This document shows positions 33,590 to 41,803 of a DNA stretch of 64,000 nt, one piece after another. Source of the stretch: Patiriisocius sp047730165 (GTDB lineage Bacteria; Bacteroidota; Bacteroidia; Flavobacteriales; Flavobacteriaceae); the NCBI RefSeq assembly GCF_047730165.1, contig NZ_CP159834.1:744001-808000 (forward strand), in the 5' to 3' direction. The notes below the pieces were generated by a model. That model made no database searches. It was not told the DNA's origin and saw only the letters and a list, made by a program, of their open reading frames with translations. Each line of letters begins with the position of its first letter. Within the stretch, counting starts at the first letter, position 1. The translations under genes were made by a program, and so were the position numbers.

Positions 33590-35887
33590 CTATCCTTTAA
33601 CTGGGCTTACTGCTTCTGGCTTCAAGTGCTGTGCAAAAAAGCCCATCATTGCTTTGTAAAGTTCTAGACGATTTTCTTCTTTACCAAAACCGTGTCCTTC
33701 GTCATACTTCACCAAATAAGGAACCTCAATTCCTCTTTCTCTTAAGTTCTCTACCATCTGGTCTGCTTCATTAATATTGACACGGGGATCATTAGCTCCC
33801 TGCACAACAAATAATGGCTTTACGATGGCCTCAGGGTGCAATGCTGGAGAGATTTCATCCATAATCGCTTTCTCCAAAGGAATGTTTGGGTTGTACCAGA
33901 TTTTCTCCATTAGAGCTCTATACTTTTCCCAATATGCAGGAAAGGTGTCCATAAAGGTGTTAAGGTTACTTACCCCTACATAGTCTACACCACAAGCATA
34001 CTTCTCTGGTGTTTTTTGCATTCCGCGAAGTACTGCATATCCACCGTGACTTCCTCCATAAATAGCCACTTTATCCTTGTCTACCCAACCTTGATTAATC
34101 ACATAATCTACACCATCTTCTACATCGTCCATTGCTTTGCGTCCTATTTGTCCAAAACCTGCTTTTAAAAATTCTTTACCATAGCCGCCAGAAACTCTAA
34201 AGTTAACATGTAATGTAGCGTAGCCTCTACTTGCAAATAATTGCGCTTCTGGATTAAAGCCCCAGTTGTCACGTACGCCTTGTGGACCTCCGTGCGGATT
34301 TACAATTAAAGGCAGTTTTTGTCCTTTTTCAGCGTCTTTAGGTAAGGTTATATAACCATGTAATATTAAGCCATCTCTACTTTTAAATTTGATAGGCTTC
34401 ATCGTTGCCATATCTTCTGCCTCTAGGTGCGGGAGCAATTTATAAAGCAGGGTAACCGTATCTTTCTTAACATCGTATATGTAATATTCACCTACAATCT
34501 TATCGCTAGTTACTACAACTAAATATTGTGATTCATCATCAGTACGGTCTACCGTAAAGAATTGTTTGTCGCCAAATTCCTTCCGTAAACGCTTGTATAT
34601 TTTTTTATACGTTTTACTCTGCGGAAGCACTACAGCCTTATCTGCCGTGTAAGAAAAATAATCTATTTCATAATCGCGTTTTCTCGAAAGGGAGATCCCT
34701 GAAACATCATACGTATCATTACTAAATACCGTTTTTATCTTTTTATTTTCTTTAAGGTCGTATAACTGAATCTCTAATTTGTCTGTCCCAAGATTTGAAA
34801 GCACATAAGCATCATCAGGGTTTTCAGTGTTAGGATTAAAAGAACTGATTCCAAAAGAATCTCCAAATTCTGCTACTACTATCTGCTTAAACCCACCGTC
34901 TATTTTATAAAGAACTTCAGTTTTAGTCCCATCTACAATGCGTGAAATAGCACGTAGATTTCCTTTACGATCAAAGTTATATCCAGCTACAGGAGGGGCC
35001 CCTGCTTCTACCGTATATAGCTTTGTAGCCTCTCCAGTGTTGATGTTTAATTTATAAGGCTCCTCTTGCTGTTCATTGTCCTTATTCATCTGCACAATCA
35101 CGTGATCTTCATCTTCCTTAAGTCCAGCAATAATATTTACTTTAACCCCTTCATAAGGTGTTAATTCTTTTGCGTTCTTCCCGTCTATATCTACTCCAAA
35201 AAGGTGATAGTTCTCGTTACCGCCTTTATCTTGTAAGTATAAAATACGATTGTCATTTGCCCAGTTGTACCCGCGAATTAAATCTTCTTCTTGCTTCATC
35301 AAAAGTGTCTCCTTTTGCGTAGCGGTTTCTTTTAAATAAAGATCACGTTCGCCAGAACTTCTACGCTTCATATAAGCGATATAGGCTCCGTCAGGAGATA
35401 ATTTAAACGAATATGCTTCTGGTGTTTTAAAGTAATCTTCCACCTCATATTTGTAGTCTCCTTTTTCCATCCCGGCTAGTTTTGCTATCTCAGCATCACT
35501 CGACGGAAGGGCGATATTACCCGGCTTCGTTTTTATAGTTTTTATTAAGTTAAGCGGATATTCTTGTCCCATTTGCTGGTATATTCCTGTAACCGCTTCT
35601 CCATCTACGGTTCCTACATATAGCATCTTCATATTTGCCGAAGTGATTGTTAGGGTTTCATTTTCTAGAATGGCACTATCCATTTCAATACCTGATGCGC
35701 CTTGCATTGGGACATCTAGTGTTGCCGTTAGTCCCTCTGGAGTATTGGAGAGATTAAAAATTAATTCCATTTCCATTCCTTGTACTGCTAACTTACCAGT
35801 GAAGGCTCCATTTAAATCTTGTGCATGCATTGTAAATCCCATTAGTATTAATGCGAAAATACATATATAGTGCTTTATTATTTTCAT
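33590..35887 (-). CDS. Exported prolyl-oligopeptidase (S9) family peptidase
   Basis: 765 aa with a signal peptide (about 1-22, TMHAQ). Residues 23-130 form a small beta domain of the kind found in secreted esterases (AFTGKLAVQGMEMELIF). A beta-propeller follows (about 150-510) and then an alpha/beta-hydrolase domain. Catalytic residues are Ser613 in GGSHGGY, Asp in GANDPRVN and His in EGHGFG. Members cut short peptides at the cell envelope, usually as dipeptidyl or acylaminoacyl peptidases. The extra N-terminal domain is less common and might bring substrate or attach the enzyme. A terminator closes the gene. Confidence 0.9.
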   Translation of the reverse strand: MKIIKHYICIFALILMGFTMHAQDLNGAFTGKLAVQGMEMELIFNLSNTPEGLTATLDVPMQGASGIEMDSAILENETLTITSANMKMLYVGTVDGEAVTGIYQQMGQEYPLNLIKTIKTKPGNIALPSSDAEIAKLAGMEKGDYKYEVEDYFKTPEAYSFKLSPDGAYIAYMKRRSSGERDLYLKETATQKETLLMKQEEDLIRGYNWANDNRILYLQDKGGNENYHLFGVDIDGKNAKELTPYEGVKVNIIAGLKEDEDHVIVQMNKDNEQQEEPYKLNINTGEATKLYTVEAGAPPVAGYNFDRKGNLRAISRIVDGTKTEVLYKIDGGFKQIVVAEFGDSFGISSFNPNTENPDDAYVLSNLGTDKLEIQLYDLKENKKIKTVFSNDTYDVSGISLSRKRDYEIDYFSYTADKAVVLPQSKTYKKIYKRLRKEFGDKQFFTVDRTDDESQYLVVVTSDKIVGEYYIYDVKKDTVTLLYKLLPHLEAEDMATMKPIKFKSRDGLILHGYITLPKDAEKGQKLPLIVNPHGGPQGVRDNWGFNPEAQLFASRGYATLHVNFRVSGGYGKEFLKAGFGQIGRKAMDDVEDGVDYVINQGWVDKDKVAIYGGSHGGYAVLRGMQKTPEKYACGVDYVGVSNLNTFMDTFPAYWEKYRALMEKIWYNPNIPLEKAIMDEISPALHPEAIVKPLFVVQGANDPRVNINEADQMVENLRERGIEVPYLVKYDEGHGFGKEENRLELYKAMMGFFAQHLKPEAVSPVKG

Positions 35888-35989
35888 ACGTTTATAGTTT
35901 AGTTTTTTAAATTTGGTTTTATTCTTATCCCAACAGTGAGATGGTGATCGCTATTAAATAGTTTACGATAGCTGTCATAGTACTTGGTT

Positions 35990-36091
35990 TTAAAAGATTA
36001 GTAAAATTAATAGGTAAATTGTTACACCAGCGACGATACCAATTCCAAATTTGATAAGCTGAATTTTATTTTTTGTTCTATTTGGCTTCAC
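35990..36091 (-). CDS. Tiny membrane peptide overlapping the preceding small gene
   Basis: A 33-codon frame starts with GTG inside the end of the 71-aa gene (14-base overlap). It encodes a basic N-terminus (KPNRTKNKIQ) and a single membrane helix (IGIVAGVTIYLLILLIF). The positive-inside layout, overlap with the upstream stop and lack of disabling codons suggest a real short gene, though no homologue is known to me. It would be the second product of a two-gene unit of small membrane proteins. Confidence 0.4.
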   Translation of the reverse strand: MKPNRTKNKIQLIKFGIGIVAGVTIYLLILLIF

Positions 36092-36293
36092 TGGTTTCAA
36101 GGTTTTTCTGAATAGATATGTGGCTAGCAAAAACTCCATATAAGGTTACAAAGGCGATAATTATCCAAAACCTGATGCTCTTTTTATTTAATTGATCTAG
36201 GGAGAAATTTTCTAAGATTATTTCAGTTTCAATAAATAGTAACGCTATGAAAAGGATCGCTACGATGCGTGTTTTTGTAAATGTTGTTTTCAT
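36078..36293 (-). CDS. Small two-helix membrane protein, unknown
   Basis: 71 aa beginning with ATG. Two hydrophobic helices (about 9-27 and 41-60) are separated by a polar loop, and a short charged tail ends the protein. I recognise no family. The gene lies between the S9 peptidase and the TPR-AraC sensor gene on the same strand, with long AT-rich spacers on both sides. A second, shorter membrane ORF overlaps its stop codon. Confidence 0.45.
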   Translation of the reverse strand: MKTTFTKTRIVAILFIALLFIETEIILENFSLDQLNKKSIRFWIIIAFVTLYGVFASHISIQKNLETSEAK

Positions 36294-36706
36294 ACTATTT
36301 GGTCTTTAAGATCCTGCTTATTTCAGGCTGGTAATTGTTGTTTCGTGTTGATAGTACAAACCTCTGGTATAAAAACCCTTTATAAAAAGGAAGCCTACCT
36401 AATTTTAAGAATATAGGGCAGACCAACAATCTTTCGACACGTTTAATCTAATGGGATACACGGTTTTATTCTGAAATTGTAAAGACAGAAAGGCGGGCAA
36501 CCCTAAATTTATAAATTTGGGGTTGAGAAGTGGGTTTTCTTCAATATTTCGTGTTTCCGAAGCTTTTAAACCAATAGAGATATCGTGAAGATTCTTCATT
36601 GAAAAGTAGCAGTGGTAGTTTCGGCTAGCTTAATAATTATAGTATTTGCAAGCTAATTATAACACAGAAATACGCTCTGAAATTCTTAATGATTTTCACA
36701 AATCCA
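36294..36706. other. Gene-free region with a long inverted repeat
   Basis: About 410 bases without a convincing gene. It holds the 28-base inverted repeat at 36498-36525 and a near copy of the dispersed 10-mer at about 36554 (GTTTCCGAAG). An open frame of 64 codons on the minus strand (36405-36599) contains the repeat and has no coding character. Confidence 0.5.
36498..36525. repeat. Fourteen-base-pair inverted repeat
   Basis: The left arm CAACCCTAAATTTA (36498-36511) and right arm TAAATTTGGGGTTG (36512-36525) are directly adjacent and complementary, with one G-T wobble. No T tail follows, so a terminator role is doubtful; a binding site or mobile remnant is possible. Confidence 0.6.
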
Positions 36707-38422
36707 TTAAGCTACATTCTTAATGTTCTTAATGTAAAAAGAAGGGTTTAGTCCTGTGTCTTTTTTGAAGTATTTAGTAAAGCTATCTGCGCTTTTATAT
36801 CCTACTTCTTCTGCAATGGCTTGAATAGAAAAAGACCTAAAAAAGACATCGTTCTTTAGCCGCAAAATGGTGTAATTGATGCGAAGGTCATTAATATAGG
36901 TGTTGAAGTTTTTACCATAATGTGAGTTGATCACTTTAGAAAGGTAAGAGGTGTTTGTATTAATTTTTTTGGCCACATTATATGAGTTGCAGTCTTGCTT
37001 TAAAAAATACTCCTTCTCTTCTAGTTTCTTTAAACCCTCTAATATTTGCGCCGTTACTTCTGGCGACACATCGTTTGCTGTTTTTTCTTCCAGCACGGCA
37101 TCTTTGGTATCAATAATTTCTGAAGGGGTCTTAGCAGCTTTTATCTTTGCAATAAGAACTTCAAATTTTACTTCATCTGCTTTTTTATTTCTATAAAATT
37201 TCAGTAGAAAAAACAAGAGGGTTAGAATGACTAAAGAGCCACCAAGGAGAACAGAGTTTAAATAGGTTTGCTTTTTTTCTTTTTCAGCGATAACAGTATC
37301 AAACTCTTTTTTAAATGTCTCTCGTTCGTTTGCTATAAAAATTTGCTTTGCCTCATCGCCCAGTTTTCTGTATTCTTCTTGCGTGGTTAAGTATTTTTCA
37401 TAGTAATAACTTGCTCTCTCAAAATTGTCAATGCTCTTATATGCCGCTGCGAGTTTTTCATAATAGTCTTGCATAAACCCTTCCTCTGCCTCAATTACTT
37501 GATATTCATCCAGTCCTTGTTGTAAAATCCTAATGGCTTCGTGGTAGTTTTTTGCGCCTAATTCAATCTTACCTAAGGAGTACGCTTTATTAATAATCAA
37601 TAGTGCGTAGTCTGATGGGCAAATAGAATAAGCCTTACGATACTTTTTAGAGGCTTCATTAAATCGTTTTTCTTGATAAGCAATCTCTCCATCTAGTGCG
37701 TAAGAATAGACCATATAACAAGAGTCAATCTCTTTTGCTTTATATTTTGAAATGAGTGACGCATACATTTTTGCAGAGTCTAATTGTTTTGCCTGTATGT
37801 GCTCTAGGGCTAAACTGTTTTGAATCTCTACCAAAGCACTGTTCCTTTTTATTTCTGTAAAGGCGCTGTCTATTGGTTTATTCTCATAATAGCGTAAGGT
37901 TGTTTTTCTAATTTCTATCGCCTTTTCATAATCTCCACTTAGACTTAAAACACTTGCAATTTTGTTTAAAGCACCTTCTCTATAGATACCATCATCTTGA
38001 GTTTCTGCAAGCGCTAGAAGTTTATAATAATAATCTAATTGCACCTCAACACTTGTGGTAATCATTTGCAAATCTCCTATAAAGACAAGGGATCTCATTT
38101 CCTGTTTAGGAAGGTTATTTTCTCGAGCAAAAACAAGTGTTTTTAGGCCTTGGTCATTTGCTTCTTTATAGTTTCTATTTCTATAATAGGCGAGTGCGAT
38201 AGACTCCATCCCTGACCATTCTTCTATTTTATCATCTTCACGCTGACCTTTTAAAATGTAGGCATTAGCCGCTTGTATATTTTTATCAAAATCTGTAAAC
38301 CTGTATTTTAAGATGCTATCATTAAGCGCATCAAAAGATAATTGTGACAATTGTTCTTCGTTCTGCGAAAGCGATGGGGTTAGCGTAGCAAGGCTTAAAA
38401 AAAGAAATAGGAAGAGTCTCAT
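36707..38422 (-). CDS. TPR sensor with membrane helix and AraC-type DNA-binding domain
   Basis: 571 aa. A signal or anchor (about 1-19) leads to five to seven tetratricopeptide repeats (about 40-370, for example SGDYEKAIEIR and AKNYHEAIRILQQG). A heptad-rich helix and one membrane span (about 388-408, VLLGGSLVILTLLFFLL) come next, then a cytosolic tail with an AraC-type double helix-turn-helix (about 470-571, FSIQAIAEEVGYKSADSFTKYFKK). Such proteins are one-piece membrane regulators common in Bacteroidota: the periplasmic TPR region senses and the cytosolic end binds DNA. The target is unknown. A TATCTTTG promoter element lies 36 bases ahead of the start. Confidence 0.88.
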   Translation of the reverse strand: MRLFLFLFLSLATLTPSLSQNEEQLSQLSFDALNDSILKYRFTDFDKNIQAANAYILKGQREDDKIEEWSGMESIALAYYRNRNYKEANDQGLKTLVFARENNLPKQEMRSLVFIGDLQMITTSVEVQLDYYYKLLALAETQDDGIYREGALNKIASVLSLSGDYEKAIEIRKTTLRYYENKPIDSAFTEIKRNSALVEIQNSLALEHIQAKQLDSAKMYASLISKYKAKEIDSCYMVYSYALDGEIAYQEKRFNEASKKYRKAYSICPSDYALLIINKAYSLGKIELGAKNYHEAIRILQQGLDEYQVIEAEEGFMQDYYEKLAAAYKSIDNFERASYYYEKYLTTQEEYRKLGDEAKQIFIANERETFKKEFDTVIAEKEKKQTYLNSVLLGGSLVILTLLFFLLKFYRNKKADEVKFEVLIAKIKAAKTPSEIIDTKDAVLEEKTANDVSPEVTAQILEGLKKLEEKEYFLKQDCNSYNVAKKINTNTSYLSKVINSHYGKNFNTYINDLRINYTILRLKNDVFFRSFSIQAIAEEVGYKSADSFTKYFKKDTGLNPSFYIKNIKNVA

Positions 38423-38457
38423 AGGTAGTAAGTAGGCAAAAATGAAATTATGTTACC

Positions 38458-38465
38458 CAAAGATA
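38458..38465 (-). promoter_or_regulatory. -7 element before the TPR-AraC gene
   Basis: TATCTTTG on the minus strand is an exact TAnnTTTG match, 36 bases upstream of the ATG at 38422. No TTG lies at the usual -33 distance. Confidence 0.45.
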
Positions 38466-38575
38466 GCGATTAAAATAAATACCGTTTTGGATTTATTTAT
38501 TGAAGTACTAAGAGTACAAGTCACAAATAAAACTGCCAATTATGCTCTAAATGAGATAAGTAGCAGCTTAATTTT

Positions 38576-38704
38576 TTATTTGAATCTTCGCTCTTTTTGA
38601 ATGGCATCCTTTCTCAGCCTGAACAAAGGGACATCACTGTCCTTATCACGTAAGGTCTTCTTGTATTCAAAATCACCTTCCGTATCTTTAGTTATTACAT
38701 ACAA
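38576..38704 (-). pseudogene. Short coding-like remnant
   Basis: In the 346-base gap between two genes, one minus-strand frame encodes a charged, coding-like stretch with TTG as its only plausible start: MYVITKDTEGDFEYKK, then a Leu/Arg/Lys-rich end. It stops in TAA at 38576. The frame is closed just upstream. It may be the tail of a lost gene or a genuine 42-aa protein; I recognise no family. The rest of the gap (38423-38575 and 38705-38768) shows nothing but AT-rich sequence and the promoter of the TPR-AraC gene. Confidence 0.25.
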
Positions 38705-38768
38705 ATTAGAACGTTTTGCTTTTGTGTATTTAAATTATAATCTCTCTGCTCTAAAATAGTAAATTATA

Positions 38769-39551
38769 TTATCTCCCAGGAAAAACAGCCTTCCTTTTAT
38801 TTAAAAATGCTTGCGTTCCTTCCTTAAAGTCTTCAGTTCCAAAACATTTTCCAAACTCAACAATCTCCATCTCATAGCCGTTCTTGCCATCTTGATATCC
38901 TGCGTTGATTGCAGTTATTGCTGCACTAATTGCCACAGGAGAATTGCGCATTATTTTGCTCGCAATTTTTTCTACAAAGGGTATCAGCTCTTCAAGAGTT
39001 GTCACATGATTTACTAAACCGTACAAAAGTGCCTTGCTCGCGTCTATCATTCCAGCAGTCATTATAAGCTCCATAGCGCGTCCTTTCCCTACTAATTGTG
39101 GCAAACGTTGTGTCCCTCCATATCCTGGTATTACCCCTAAAGATACTTCTGGCAATCCCATTTTTGCATTGTTACTGGCTACTCTAAAGTGCGCCGCCAT
39201 TGCAAGTTCTAGTCCACCTCCAAGGGCAAAACCGTTCACTGCAGCAATAACAGGAGTTCCTAGATTTGCAATAAAGTCAAACAATAGTTCTTGTCCTTCT
39301 GCTGCAAGATCTCCACCTTCGGCTTGGCTAAAATCTGCAAATTCACTTATGTCAGCTCCTGCTACAAAAGCTTTTTCTCCACTACCAGTGATGATAATTA
39401 CCTTGGTGTTATGATCCTCATTTGCCGCTTCAAATGCATCATGCAACTCATTAATAGTGGCACTATTTAAGGCATTTAATTTTGAAGGCCTATTGATAGT
39501 GATGGTTGTAATTTCATCCTTAAAATCTGAAAGTATATTTGTGTAATCCAT
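38769..39551 (-). CDS. Enoyl-CoA hydratase/isomerase family protein
   Basis: 260 aa crotonase-fold enzyme. The oxyanion-hole sequences are AFVAGADISEF and NGFALGGGLELAM. The general acid/base Glu is in MGLPEVSLGVIPGYGGTQRLP; the other catalytic Glu position (GGGLELA) is also kept, so true hydratase activity is likely. It would hydrate trans-2-enoyl-CoA in fatty acid or short-chain acyl breakdown in the cytosol. The gene is preceded at 42 bases by the histidine kinase gene on the same strand, with no partner beta-oxidation genes close by. Confidence 0.92.
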   Translation of the reverse strand: MDYTNILSDFKDEITTITINRPSKLNALNSATINELHDAFEAANEDHNTKVIIITGSGEKAFVAGADISEFADFSQAEGGDLAAEGQELLFDFIANLGTPVIAAVNGFALGGGLELAMAAHFRVASNNAKMGLPEVSLGVIPGYGGTQRLPQLVGKGRAMELIMTAGMIDASKALLYGLVNHVTTLEELIPFVEKIASKIMRNSPVAISAAITAINAGYQDGKNGYEMEIVEFGKCFGTEDFKEGTQAFLNKRKAVFPGR

Positions 39552-39593
39552 ATAATTATTGGTTTTTAAAAGCGTATAAAAATAAACATTTGA

Positions 39594-41054
39594 CTATAGT
39601 TGGCGCGGTATTCTTACCGTAAAAGTAGTTGCCATTCCTGGCTGAGATGTGGAGCTGATGGTTCCTTTATAATTTTCTACAATGGTCTTAACCATTGCTA
39701 ATCCTAGCCCCATTCCGCTGTTCTTAGTAGTAAATTTTGGTTCAAAAATTTTGTCTGCGTTTTCCGGTTCGATCCCAATCCCGTTATCAGAAACAGTAAT
39801 GACAACTTCTGTATCTAATTCTGAAATATTCACATCAATCCTAGGTTCCTCAGGTTCAATTTGATTGATGGCTTGTGTACTATTTTTTACCAAATTTGTG
39901 ATCACTCGTATCAATTGTGTTCGATCAAATTTTGCGATAATCTCCTCCTCACTACTGGTAAAATAAATGTAGGGTTCATTAAAAATATCAAGTGCCAATT
40001 TGGTGATTTTCACTACGTTTAACGTCTCATCTTTTTGAGCTGGCATCTGTGCATAGTTTGAGAATGCCGAAGCAATAGAGCTCATCGTGTCTATTTGCTG
40101 AATCAAAGTATTACTATATTCATTGATCTTTTCATCTATGTCAGGATCCGCAGCATTAAACCTACGCTGAAAACTCTGTACCGTTAATCGCATAGGCGTT
40201 AAAGGGTTTTTAATCTCGTGTGCAACTTGCTTTGCCATTTCTCGCCAAGCGGCTTCACGTTCGTTTGCAGCCAGTGTCGCTGCACTTGCTTCTAGCTCAT
40301 CAATCATACCATTATACGCATTGACAAGATTGCCTATTTCCTCAGTGGTGTTGGTCACATTAATACGCTTGTTGCGCTTATCAAGACGTGTGTCTATGAT
40401 TTTCTGACTAATTGTATTCAGTGATTTGGTAATATATTTTGACAAGAAATAAGCAAGTGCAATCGCAATCCCGAGCATAAATAAATATGCGATTGCAAGC
40501 CTTGTTAAATTCTCTCGCAATTCTTTTTTAATAAATCCATCGTCCTCAATATAGGGTAGATTTAAGATGGCTAGTGGCTTAAATGAAGCATCTGTAATAT
40601 AGCTGTAGCTCGATTGGTACTGGATGCCTGCTTCTTCAAATTCCTCAACAAAAACCTTGTCGCTAGACATGTTTAACACATTCATTATATGAGCAGGTAA
40701 GCAGGTTTTTGTTGTGTCGCGCACGAAAGACGCTTTAGAAGATTTTAGCAAAGAACCCTCCAGATCGTAGAAGTATAACTCAAGATTATGAATTCGTTTT
40801 AACTTGTAAATTTCATCCTTAAAAATCAAGGGAACATACTCCGTCTCTACCGGAAACGTAGTCTCATCAAGCACATCAGCTATGTGCTTTGTAATGTTTT
40901 CCTGCTTACGTTCTAGACGGTCTCGGTGATAATCTGCTGCTTCTTCTCGGTATTGATATACCGTTACTGCCGCAATTAATATAGAGGCAATAATCACCAA
41001 TGCCAGCATAGACAGAAAGATGCGATTACGTAATGATTGTGTGTAGAATTTCAA
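39594..41054 (-). CDS. Membrane histidine kinase with HAMP domain (NtrY-like)
   Basis: TTG start, 486 aa. Two membrane spans (about 12-32 and 185-205) bracket a periplasmic sensor region of 150 residues. HAMP follows (about 206-260), then the phosphorylation helix with VAHEIKNPLTPMRL and the HATPase domain with NLVKNSTQA, SDNGIGI and GMGLGL boxes. The NPLTP form of the H box is typical of the NtrY group. No response regulator gene is adjacent, so its partner is encoded elsewhere. Its TTG start overlaps the stop of a tiny membrane ORF by four bases (TTGA), with hemJ just upstream, indicating one operon. Confidence 0.9.
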   Translation of the reverse strand: MKFYTQSLRNRIFLSMLALVIIASILIAAVTVYQYREEAADYHRDRLERKQENITKHIADVLDETTFPVETEYVPLIFKDEIYKLKRIHNLELYFYDLEGSLLKSSKASFVRDTTKTCLPAHIMNVLNMSSDKVFVEEFEEAGIQYQSSYSYITDASFKPLAILNLPYIEDDGFIKKELRENLTRLAIAYLFMLGIAIALAYFLSKYITKSLNTISQKIIDTRLDKRNKRINVTNTTEEIGNLVNAYNGMIDELEASAATLAANEREAAWREMAKQVAHEIKNPLTPMRLTVQSFQRRFNAADPDIDEKINEYSNTLIQQIDTMSSIASAFSNYAQMPAQKDETLNVVKITKLALDIFNEPYIYFTSSEEEIIAKFDRTQLIRVITNLVKNSTQAINQIEPEEPRIDVNISELDTEVVITVSDNGIGIEPENADKIFEPKFTTKNSGMGLGLAMVKTIVENYKGTISSTSQPGMATTFTVRIPRQL

Positions 41055-41158
41055 ATGTTCCTAGTTTTCTGCTGAGATATTAAATAAATAAAGATAGCAA
41101 TAATTAAACCAAAAAGGAATATGGCTTGTGGGCCGCTTGCCTTAAAAAAAATGGACAC
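41051..41158 (-). CDS. Tiny membrane peptide between hemJ and the kinase
   Basis: A 35-codon frame with a GTG start twelve bases after the hemJ stop; its TGA overlaps the kinase start as TTGA. It encodes SIFFKASGPQAIFLFGL, continues as one hydrophobic helix, and ends in a basic tail QQKTRNI. The exact fit between two genes, with translational overlap on one side, is the main evidence. It may be a membrane partner of the kinase or of HemJ; no family is known to me. Confidence 0.5.
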   Translation of the reverse strand: MSIFFKASGPQAIFLFGLIIAIFIYLISQQKTRNI

Positions 41159-41170
41159 GCTAGTAGGTTT

Positions 41171-41704
41171 TTATTTTTTCCTAATTCGTTTATACAACTT
41201 AACACCCAGCATTAAAATCACAGAAAACAACACAATCCCTACCGTCCCGTAAATCCAATTAAATGCATTTTTCAGAATCACTAAAAACACAACCGAAAAT
41301 AAAATAAGCGTCGCACCTTCATTAAATACTCTCATCCAGTTGGAGGAGTGCTTGTAGGTGTTATTATAATGAGCTTTAAAAATAAAGTGACATTTAATAT
41401 GGTATATAATAAGCGCAACAACAAAGCCTAACTTCACCTGCATCCAAGCATCAGTGATCCAGAAAGGGCGTAGGGCTAATAACCAAATCGCAAACCCAAC
41501 AGCCAAAATCATCGACGGCCAAGTGATAATATACCAAAGTCGCTTCGTCATTATTTTATACTGTTCGCTCAAGATTTCTCGCGCCGGGCTCTCTTTAGAC
41601 TGTGCCTCTATTTGATATACAAACAGGCGCACTATATAGAACAGGCCAGCAAACCAAGTAATGACAAAAATTAAATGTAACGATTTTAAGTAGTTGTATT
41701 CCAT
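41171..41704 (-). CDS. hemJ: HemJ-type protoporphyrinogen IX oxidase (CopD family)
   Basis: 177 aa, four or five membrane helices. It starts YLKSLHLIFVITWFAGLFYI, the HemJ opening with the conserved His10, Trp and a following Arg/Phe/Tyr cluster (RLFVYQ). WMQVKLGFVVALIIYHIKCH carries the second conserved block. HemJ oxidises protoporphyrinogen IX to protoporphyrin IX in the inner membrane, the step between HemF and HemH. Both of those are encoded in the cluster from 47 to 56 kb, so this gene supplies the missing oxidase. A TATCTTTG promoter element lies about 40 bases upstream. Confidence 0.85.
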   Translation of the reverse strand: MEYNYLKSLHLIFVITWFAGLFYIVRLFVYQIEAQSKESPAREILSEQYKIMTKRLWYIITWPSMILAVGFAIWLLALRPFWITDAWMQVKLGFVVALIIYHIKCHFIFKAHYNNTYKHSSNWMRVFNEGATLILFSVVFLVILKNAFNWIYGTVGIVLFSVILMLGVKLYKRIRKK

Positions 41705-41743
41705 GTGTGTTTCCCCGAAAATGTGAGTCTTTTTAATTTAAAA

Positions 41744-41770
41744 CAAAGATAAATAAAAAGAGAACCTCAA
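41744..41770 (-). promoter_or_regulatory. hemJ promoter
   Basis: On the minus strand TTG (41770-41768) is followed by 16 bases and TATCTTTG (41751-41744), an exact -7 match. The -33 part lies in the terminator hairpin of the gene upstream. Confidence 0.5.
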
Positions 41771-41793
41771 AGGTCCTTAAGACCTTTGAGGTT
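41750..41793 (-). terminator. Terminator of the Asp-box protein gene
   Basis: AACCTCAAAGGTC (41763-41775) and GACCTTTGAGGTT (41781-41793) form a perfect 13-base-pair stem, followed on the minus strand by CTCTTTTTATTTAT. It lies ten bases after the stop at 41804. Confidence 0.85.
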
Positions 41794-41803
41794 TGGTCCC
41801 AAT

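Noticed and set aside
36405..36599. 64-codon open frame on the minus strand
   Set aside because: It contains the inverted repeat and a near 10-mer copy, shows no domain or hydrophobic pattern and has no upstream signal; it looks like chance.
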